From: Mucilaginibacter tundrae | GTDB lineage: Bacteria; Bacteroidota; Bacteroidia; Sphingobacteriales; Sphingobacteriaceae | Assembly: GCF_013408825.1 (NCBI RefSeq) | Contig: NZ_JACCBZ010000017.1 | Span: 1-27,939 of the forward strand | DNA: 27,939 nt | Direction of reading: 5' to 3' | Shown here: positions 22,528 through 27,939 of the stretch, in pieces | Layout of the letters: the number at the start of each line of letters is the position of its first letter | Numbering within the stretch: position 1 is the first letter of the stretch | The notes under the pieces: generated by a model | The model's input: the letters and a program-made list of their open reading frames with translations, nothing else | What the model was told of the DNA's origin: nothing | Databases searched by the model: none | Translations under genes and position numbers: made by a program

Positions 22528-24171
22528 ATGCTAAATAAAAAATCGCTTTTTTTCTACACTTTTTTATCCCTGATAACACTATTTTTCCTGCTTTCGGGCT
22601 GCGCAAACATACAAAGGCCAATGGGTGGACCAAAAGATGTTACCCCCCCACGACTTTTAAAAGCGACCCCATCAAACATGAGCCGAAACTTCAAGGCCAA
22701 AATTATCCAGCTCGATTTTGACGAATATTTTAAATTAGCAAATCAGTACACTGAAATTTCGATGAGCCCTGCACAGGATAAACCACCAGAATATAAAATT
22801 AAATCCAAAAGCCTGGTTATCGTTCTTAAAGACACTCTACAAAAAAACACCACCTACGTTATAAATTTCGGTAAAGCGATTGCCGACGTAAACGAAGGAA
22901 ATGTTTTAAAGAACTTTACTTATGTATTTTCTACTGGCCCACACATCGATTCATTAAGCGTATCGGGAACCGTTACCAATACATTAACGCAAAAAAAAGA
23001 AAAAGATGTAACCGTAATGCTATTTCCCGTTGAAAAGGATTCTCTATATTTTGGAAAGAAAAAACCGGCGATCTTTACTTCTACCGATACTGCTGGTAAT
23101 TTCTCATTAAATAATCTGCATGATGGTGATTACCGCATTTACGCGCTCGAAGAAAAAACGCCCGATAGAATTTATAATAAAGATGATGAACTGATCGCGT
23201 TTCAAAAACAACCGGTACATCTTTATGCCGATACATCAGGCATACAATTAAATTTGTTTCAAGCAGAACCTACGAAATTTCACCTTGCCATAAGAAAATT
23301 TGATCAAGACGGTAAATTGTTTTTTGTTTTCAATAAACATTTAAATAATCCATCAGTAAAAATTATTTATCCGCCTGCATTAAACGATCAAAAAATTGTA
23401 GAATTCTCTCCTACAAAAGATACCGCGAATATCTATCTAAAAAACATGGATTTCGATTCAATCAGGGTTGCGTTTTTCGATAATAATAAACCGTTGGATA
23501 GTGCCTCTTTGTTAAAAGGAAGAAAGGAAAGTTTTTCAAAAAACTACGCTTTTAGATTAAATATAAGCAATACCAATAAGTTAAAACCGACTTCGGATTT
23601 AATGGTCATTGCTTCTTACCCTATTGCTAACTATGACCCGTCGCAGATAACTTTATATGAGGATTCGGTCGCTGTAAACAACCTGAATATCATAAAGGAT
23701 ACAACAAATCTTAAACGATATATTATAAAATATAAATGGAAGCAAGATTCCAGGTATATTTTTGTTGCTGATGAAGGTGCCTTTACATTTATAAACGGTG
23801 ATAAGAATAAGAAATATCAGAAGCCGTTTTTGATAGATAAAATTGAAAATTACAGTACCTTAACCCTAAAAGTAACGGTGCCCGATACCTCAAAACAATA
23901 CTTGGTTGAGGTTTATCAGGATGCTAATCATATTATACAAACTGATAAAATAACCAAGAACACATCTATAGTTTATAAAAATTTCCTGACCGGTAAATAT
24001 TCATTTAAGGTAGTTTATGATGATAACCACAATGGCCGGTGGGATAGCGGAGATGTGAAATTAAAGAGATACCCTGAAAACATATGGGTTGACCCTATAC
24101 AGATCACGCTAAGGCCAAACTGGGATGCCGAAGAAAAGCTAGACATCCCAAAAGAACAAATAATACCTTAA
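22528..24171 (+). CDS. Outer-membrane lipoprotein with N-terminal Ig-like domain
   Basis: A 547-residue exported lipoprotein. The signal peptide ends in the lipobox LLSGC with the lipidated Cys25. The motif QRPMGGPKDVTPPRLL introduces a SbsA/Big_5-type Ig-like domain (about 37-140, including KTTYVINFGKAIADVNEG). A second beta-rich domain starts near HIDSLSVSGTVTN, and a cohesin- or carboxypeptidase-regulatory-like repeat follows (TDTAGNFSLNNLHDGDYRIYALEE). The C-terminal part ends with a GRWDSGDVKLKRYPENIWV motif. I know such 500-600-residue lipoproteins as widespread and uncharacterised in Bacteroidota. It is probably displayed on the inner face or surface of the outer membrane. It ends 3 bp from the convergent gamma-CA gene with no terminator between. 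Confidence 0.85.
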   Translation: MLNKKSLFFYTFLSLITLFFLLSGCANIQRPMGGPKDVTPPRLLKATPSNMSRNFKAKIIQLDFDEYFKLANQYTEISMSPAQDKPPEYKIKSKSLVIVLKDTLQKNTTYVINFGKAIADVNEGNVLKNFTYVFSTGPHIDSLSVSGTVTNTLTQKKEKDVTVMLFPVEKDSLYFGKKKPAIFTSTDTAGNFSLNNLHDGDYRIYALEEKTPDRIYNKDDELIAFQKQPVHLYADTSGIQLNLFQAEPTKFHLAIRKFDQDGKLFFVFNKHLNNPSVKIIYPPALNDQKIVEFSPTKDTANIYLKNMDFDSIRVAFFDNNKPLDSASLLKGRKESFSKNYAFRLNISNTNKLKPTSDLMVIASYPIANYDPSQITLYEDSVAVNNLNIIKDTTNLKRYIIKYKWKQDSRYIFVADEGAFTFINGDKNKKYQKPFLIDKIENYSTLTLKVTVPDTSKQYLVEVYQDANHIIQTDKITKNTSIVYKNFLTGKYSFKVVYDDNHNGRWDSGDVKLKRYPENIWVDPIQITLRPNWDAEEKLDIPKEQIIP

Positions 24172-24174
24172 GGC

Positions 24175-24687
24175 CTATTCCTTAAACCAGCTGGAGTACA
24201 TAACATAATTATTGGGCAACCGTTTGAGCATTTCACGCTGTTCATCAGTAATTGGCTTTATTTTTTTTGCGGGGATACCGGCGTACAAATAACCTGATTC
24301 GCAAACGGTTTTCTCAAGCACTATAGCGCCCGCTGCTATGATAACAAAGGACTCAACAACGGCGTAATCCATTACAATGGCTCCCATCCCTACTAATACG
24401 TTATCCTGTAAAACACAGCCGTGTACAAGCGCATTATGGCCTATAGAAACATTATTACCTATATCAGTACCTGCATGCATATAGGTACAGTGTATCACCG
24501 CTCCATCCTGTATATTGGTGTTATTACCTATTTTAATATAGTTTACATCGCCACGTATAACCGCATTAAACCAAACGGAACAATTATCGCCCATTATAAC
24601 ATCACCAACTATTGTTGCATTTTCAGCTATATAACAATCTGAACCCCAAGTAGGATTTTTATCTTTTACCGGTAGAATGAGTGGCAT
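24175..24687 (-). CDS. Gamma carbonic anhydrase-like hexapeptide protein (YrdA-like)
   Basis: A left-handed beta-helix protein of 170 residues, expected to be a trimer. Repeating hexapeptide turns are visible from about 20 to 135 (ENATIVGDVIMGDNCSVWFN and on). Candidate metal ligands are His66 (VIHCTYMH) with His84 and His89 (GHNALVHG), the triad of gamma-class carbonic anhydrases. Whether it catalyses CO2 hydration is not shown by sequence; many YrdA-type proteins have weak or no activity. It is convergent with the lipoprotein gene, with a 3-bp gap, and divergent from the tRNA. Confidence 0.92.
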   Translation of the reverse strand: MPLILPVKDKNPTWGSDCYIAENATIVGDVIMGDNCSVWFNAVIRGDVNYIKIGNNTNIQDGAVIHCTYMHAGTDIGNNVSIGHNALVHGCVLQDNVLVGMGAIVMDYAVVESFVIIAAGAIVLEKTVCESGYLYAGIPAKKIKPITDEQREMLKRLPNNYVMYSSWFKE

Positions 24688-24704
24688 TATTTAATTTTTA
24701 ATTA

Positions 24705-24712
24705 TATGTTTG
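24705..24712 (+). promoter_or_regulatory. -7 promoter box of tRNA-Gly
   Basis: TATGTTTG is an exact match to TAnnTTTG. It ends 14 bases before the mature tRNA 5' end, which would give a 5' extension of only 8-10 nt for RNase P to remove. Confidence 0.65.
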
Positions 24713-24726
24713 ATAAAATTTAAAAA

Positions 24727-24799
24727 GCGGAAATAGCTCAGCTGGTAGAGCATCAGTTTCCCAAACTGAAGGTCGCGAGTTCGAACCTCGTTTTCCGCT
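24727..24799 (+). tRNA. tRNA-Gly(CCC)
   Basis: A full cloverleaf folds: acceptor GCGGAAA/TTTCCGC with discriminator T; D-arm AGCTCAGCTGGTAGAGC; anticodon stem TCAGT/ACTGA with loop TTCCCAA, anticodon CCC; T-arm GCGAG-TTCGAAC-CTCGT. It is 73 nt and the genomic CCA is absent, so the 3' end is added enzymatically. CCC reads GGG glycine codons. It ends 5 bp from the stop of the convergent nadB gene. Confidence 0.95.
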
Positions 24800-24804
24800 C
24801 TTAT

Positions 24805-26397
24805 TTAAAATACCGTATCCTCTATCACCTCAGCATGTATAGGGTAATCAGTAGTATAATGTAACCCCCTGCTCTCCTTACGTAACATGGCAGATTTTAC
24901 TACAATATACGATACCTGTATAAGGTTACGCAACTCACAAAGCTTCACTGATAATTTGGTTTTTTTATAGAAAGATTCTGTTTCTTCATATAGTAAACCT
25001 AGACGGCGCATGGCTCTTTCCAACCTAAAATCAGAACGAACAATACCTACATAATCATTCATTAGCTTTTGCATTTCACGAACATTATGTGTTACCAATA
25101 TATCTTCGTTTGATAATTGAACACCATGTTCATTCCAATCAGGTATATGCTCAGGGATCACATTATTTTCAAATTGACCGATAGCATGCTCATAAATACG
25201 ATGCGCAAAAACCAAAGCTTCCAGTAATGAATTTGAGGCCAATCGATTAGCACCATGCAAGCCTGTTGAAGAACACTCGCCACAAGCGTATAAACGATGT
25301 ATAGAGGACTTACCTACATGATCAACCATTATACCACCACACATATAATGACAGGCAGGAGCCACGGGGATCATATCCTTAGTCATATCAATACCTATCT
25401 CTAAACACTTAGCATATATATTAGGGAAATGAGTCAATATATCTTTTTTATTACGATGGCGAATATCTAAATAAACATAATCCTCACCTGATTTTTTAAT
25501 CTCGGCATCAATGGCACGGGCAACAATATCACGTGGTGCTAATGATTTACGCGGATCGTATTCCTGCATAAATTCTTCCCCATTAGTACGTTTTAATACA
25601 CCTCCAAAACCACGTACTGCTTCTGATATTAAAAATGAAGGATATTCACCCGGATTATATAAAGCTGTTGGATGGAATTGTATAAACTCCATATTCCTAA
25701 CTTTTCCTTTAGCACGATAAACCATTGCAATACCATCACCGGTAGCAATAGTCGGGTTAGTAGTAATTGAATATATATGGCCAGCACCACCAGATGCCAT
25801 TACCGTAACTTTAGATAATATCTTATCAACAGTATTAGTATTATGATCCAAAGCATAAATACCATAACAGGTAATATCATCACTTGACTTATTAACATAA
25901 TCACCTAAATGGTGTTGGGTAATCAAATCAACAGCGAAATAATGCGTTAGAATTTCAATATTAGGGTTCTTATGTATCTGTTCTAATAATGATCTTTCAA
26001 TCTCGAAACCGGTTATATCCTTGTAATGTAATACCCTGAATTCTGAGTGACCACCCTCCTTTGCAAGATCATAAAAGCCTTCATTGGTTTTATCAAAATT
26101 AGTTCCGTAATCTATAATTTCTCTAATTCTTTCCGGCCCTTCTTCAATAACTATTTCCACAGCTTCCTGATCACAAAGACCATCACCTGAAATTAAGGTA
26201 TCATTTATGTGTTTTTCAAAAGAATCTTCTTTTTTATCCACAACCACCGCGACGCCGCCCTGGGCATACTTAGTGTTCGATTCATCTTCATTTGATTTGG
26301 TAACTATCAGAACCTTACCATGTTTCGCTGCCTTTAGTGCAAAACTCAATCCTGCTATGCCTGATCCTACAACTAGGAAATCAACTGTTCTGGTCAT
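24805..26397 (-). CDS. nadB: L-aspartate oxidase
   Basis: A FAD enzyme that oxidises L-aspartate to iminoaspartate, the first step of de novo NAD synthesis. The 530-residue length fits. The FAD-binding motif GSGIAGLSFALKAAKHG lies near the N-terminus, then NTKYAQGGVAVV, the active-site region EFIQFHPTALYNPGEYPSFL, and CGGIMVDHVGKSSIHRLYAC, with GLHGANRLASNSLLE near residue 385. The C-terminal helical domain is complete. The divergent nadA makes the next intermediate, quinolinate. NadC is not in the window. There is no clear terminator; transcription would run antisense into the tRNA-Gly gene. Confidence 0.96.
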   Translation of the reverse strand: MTRTVDFLVVGSGIAGLSFALKAAKHGKVLIVTKSNEDESNTKYAQGGVAVVVDKKEDSFEKHINDTLISGDGLCDQEAVEIVIEEGPERIREIIDYGTNFDKTNEGFYDLAKEGGHSEFRVLHYKDITGFEIERSLLEQIHKNPNIEILTHYFAVDLITQHHLGDYVNKSSDDITCYGIYALDHNTNTVDKILSKVTVMASGGAGHIYSITTNPTIATGDGIAMVYRAKGKVRNMEFIQFHPTALYNPGEYPSFLISEAVRGFGGVLKRTNGEEFMQEYDPRKSLAPRDIVARAIDAEIKKSGEDYVYLDIRHRNKKDILTHFPNIYAKCLEIGIDMTKDMIPVAPACHYMCGGIMVDHVGKSSIHRLYACGECSSTGLHGANRLASNSLLEALVFAHRIYEHAIGQFENNVIPEHIPDWNEHGVQLSNEDILVTHNVREMQKLMNDYVGIVRSDFRLERAMRRLGLLYEETESFYKKTKLSVKLCELRNLIQVSYIVVKSAMLRKESRGLHYTTDYPIHAEVIEDTVF

Positions 26398-26805
26398 ATA
26401 CGTGCTATAATATGTGTAAAATTAGTGCTTATGTTAGTAATAGGCTCTAAAGATGTTAATTTTGTGTAAGTAAATATTTAATAAATAAACAGAACGTTGA
26501 TAAGTGGCTGTTTAATGACAAAATGAGTTAAACTTTGAGCTACTTATGAGATCAATATTCGTAGTAACTAACATTTAATTAGCCCATGAAATATTAACAA
26601 AAGTGTTTTGATAAAATTAGTTGTTACTGACATGCTATTATAAATCAACTCAATATAAATTTATAACTCATAAAATAGTGTTGATAAAATATTAAAAACA
26701 ACTTTTACCGTAATTAGTTCAACAACTTTTTAACATAACTAACACCTTAATAACAACTGTTTCTTTATATATATATAAACTAATTATTATTAATTGATTT
26801 GTGGA
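26398..26805. other. AT-rich intergenic region between nadB and nadA, candidate origin or control region
   Basis: There are 408 bases without a gene. DnaA-box-like motifs on the minus strand include TTTTACACA (26413-26421, fits TTWTNCACA) and TTATCAACA (26679-26687, one mismatch from TTATCCACA). A weaker TTATCAACG occurs near 26495. A second word, (A/G)TTAGT(T/G/A), recurs on both strands at roughly 26422, 26433, 26566, 26617, 26713, 26737 and 26779. An AT tract with TATATATATATA is at about 26767-26778. The region may be oriC, a divergent nad promoter-operator region, or both. The sequence alone does not decide. Confidence 0.35.
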
Positions 26806-27798
26806 ATGGATACCTTAGAGGAAATAAATTTGAAAGGTTTTGTTGACGAATACATAGACCCAACCCTTGACCTTTTTGATGAAATTGAAAAACTTAAAAA
26901 AGAAAAAAATGCTGTCATACTTGCTCACTACTACCAGGAAGGCGATATCCAGGATGTTGCGGATTATATCGGAGATAGCCTCGGATTATCACAACAAGCC
27001 GCGAAAACAGACGCCGACATTATTGTATTTGCCGGTGTACACTTCATGGCCGAAACAGCAAAGATCCTATCCCCAAACAAGAAGGTCCTATTACCGGATT
27101 TAAAGGCAGGATGTTCATTAGCAGATAGTTGTCCGCCACATTTGTTCAGGAAATTTAAGGAAAATTACCCTGATCACCTGGTGATAACTTATGTTAACTG
27201 CACAGCTGAACTAAAGGCTTTAAGCGATATAGTTTGCACATCGAGCAATGCGGTGCAAATTGTGGAAAGCTTACCAGTAGACCAAAAAATAATATTCGGT
27301 CCTGATAAAAATTTGGGTGCTTATGTGGCTAAAAAAACAGGAAGGGATTTGGTTTTATGGAATGGTGCTTGTATGGTTCACGAGATATTCTCGAGAGAGA
27401 AAATTACCAAACTGAAAGAACGTTATCCAAATGCAAAACTATTAGCTCACCCTGAATGTGAGGATGTTATTTTGCAAATGGCTGATTATGTAGGTTCAAC
27501 AACAGGTATATTGAAATATGCTACTAACAACCCCGCAAAGGAATTTATTGTAGCAACAGAAGCAGGTATTTTACACCAGATGCAAAAGGATAATCCTGAT
27601 AAGGTATTTATACCCGCACCTCCGAATAATGATTGCGCATGTAACGATTGTCCGCATATGAAACGTAACACGCTTGAAAAATTATACCTGTGTTTAAAAA
27701 ATGAATCACCGGAAATAGAAGTTCCTCAGCATATAATTGAAAGGGCTGTAAAACCGATTGAACGAATGCTGGAAATATCGGCACAATTAGGATTATAA
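26806..27798 (+). CDS. nadA: Quinolinate synthase A
   Basis: A [4Fe-4S] enzyme that condenses iminoaspartate (from NadB) with dihydroxyacetone phosphate to quinolinate. The ATG at 26806 ([10 protein letters not shown]) is chosen over an in-frame TTG 12 bases upstream; the product has 330 residues. Cluster ligands are expected at Cys103 (AGCSLADSC), Cys189 (WNGACMVHE) and Cys282 (CACNDCPHM), spaced as in the E. coli enzyme. Substrate residues lie in ILAHYYQ (38-44) and AHPEC (214-218). A TTGATTTG box at 26794-26801 is one base off the -7 consensus and would give a near-leaderless transcript. The gene is divergent from nadB and terminated at 27809-27843. Confidence 0.96.
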   Translation: MDTLEEINLKGFVDEYIDPTLDLFDEIEKLKKEKNAVILAHYYQEGDIQDVADYIGDSLGLSQQAAKTDADIIVFAGVHFMAETAKILSPNKKVLLPDLKAGCSLADSCPPHLFRKFKENYPDHLVITYVNCTAELKALSDIVCTSSNAVQIVESLPVDQKIIFGPDKNLGAYVAKKTGRDLVLWNGACMVHEIFSREKITKLKERYPNAKLLAHPECEDVILQMADYVGSTTGILKYATNNPAKEFIVATEAGILHQMQKDNPDKVFIPAPPNNDCACNDCPHMKRNTLEKLYLCLKNESPEIEVPQHIIERAVKPIERMLEISAQLGL

Positions 27799-27808
27799 CT
27801 TAACTGGA

Positions 27809-27843
27809 AATACTTACTAAGTTTTTAAAACTTAGTAAGTATT
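27809..27843 (+). terminator. Terminator of nadA
   Basis: A perfect inverted repeat of 17 bp (27809-27825 with 27827-27843), AT-rich with CTTAG blocks, begins 11 bases after the nadA stop. It is a likely intrinsic terminator or 3'-stabilising hairpin, although GC content is low. Confidence 0.65.
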
Positions 27844-27849
27844 ATGTAA

Positions 27850-27939
27850 CGTCCTAAAATAGGTTGACTATTATTGATAATACAAAAGTTGTTAAAAACT
27901 CAAACATCAATCAAAGATGTTTGAGTTTTTTTATAGGTT
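27850..27939 (+). mobile_element. Insertion sequence end (partial, body off the right edge)
   Basis: The inward sequence CGTCCTAAAATAGGTTGACT matches 17 of 20 positions of the inward-reading sequence at the left edge of the window. It is followed by a small hairpin (TATTA-TTGA-TAATA, 27869-27882) and a 15-bp terminator-like hairpin (27894-27930). If this is the same IS family in the same orientation, this is its downstream end and the transposase gene, read on the minus strand, lies beyond the right edge. Confidence 0.5.
27894..27930. terminator. Bidirectional terminator inside the IS end
   Basis: AAAAACTCAAACATC (27894-27908) and GATGTTTGAGTTTTT (27916-27930) form a perfect 15-bp stem with a 7-nt loop and T-runs outward on both strands. 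It is positioned to end a minus-strand transposase gene off the right edge, and to stop readthrough into nadA antisense. Confidence 0.7.

Noticed and set aside
1..27939. Composite transposon bounded by two IS copies
   Set aside because: The interior is made of housekeeping genes (efp, truA, ftsX, mnmG, nadA, nadB) and a tRNA; an assembly break at repeated IS copies explains the ends better.
1..27939. CRISPR array, toxin-antitoxin pair, prophage or defence island
   Set aside because: No regularly spaced repeats, no phage structural genes and no recognisable defence domains were found on either strand.

Overview
The window looks like chromosomal DNA from a Bacteroidota bacterium, most likely Sphingobacteriaceae (Mucilaginibacter/Pedobacter-like). 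The basis is moderate-to-low GC, almost no Shine-Dalgarno sequences, repeated -7 promoter boxes of the Bacteroidota type TAnnTTTG, and typical gene sets: fused E1 alpha/beta dehydrogenase, ftsX-DUF3098-uppP, DUF4293, DUF1003 and a CBU_0592-like protein. The genus is an inference. Nearly all genes are housekeeping genes; I see no CRISPR array, prophage or recognisable defence system.

Layout. (1) 1-90 and 27850-27939 are the two ends of what appears to be one insertion-sequence family, each cut exactly 90 bases in, so the window is probably a contig bounded by IS copies. (2) 199-5262, minus strand: secreted protein of unknown function, EF-P, zinc alcohol dehydrogenase, a 400-bp gap holding a REPIN/MITE-like inverted repeat, and a fused 2-oxoacid dehydrogenase E1. 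(3) 5325-8767: a secreted DUF4198-type protein (plus), then LutB, DUF1003 and DUF4293 proteins (minus). (4) 8852-11559, plus: truA and an ABC exporter, both apparently read from leaderless GTG starts, followed by two small genes of unknown function. (5) 12455-14454, plus: ftsX, DUF3098, uppP (division and cell-envelope carrier lipid recycling). (6) 14513-17637, minus: an mlaEFD-type lipid transport operon and a pirin. (7) 17725-24171, plus: NAD(P)-binding SDR, ABC-F protein, small membrane protein, mnmG and a lipoprotein with an Ig-like domain. (8) 24175-27798: gamma carbonic anhydrase-like protein, tRNA-Gly(CCC), and divergent nadB and nadA, which together make quinolinate for NAD synthesis.

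The most notable signals are non-coding. Two parS-like ParB sites lie 40 bp apart just upstream of mnmG (gidA). A 400-bp AT-rich nadB-nadA intergenic region carries DnaA-box-like and repeated motifs. Together they suggest the window is near the chromosome replication origin. Other signals are the REPIN-like element, intergenic inverted repeats made of short reiterated words, a GC-rich palindrome inside the exporter reading frame, and an EF-P with Asn at the loop tip that is usually modified. I could not run searches; family assignments come from motifs and recognition of the translated sequences.
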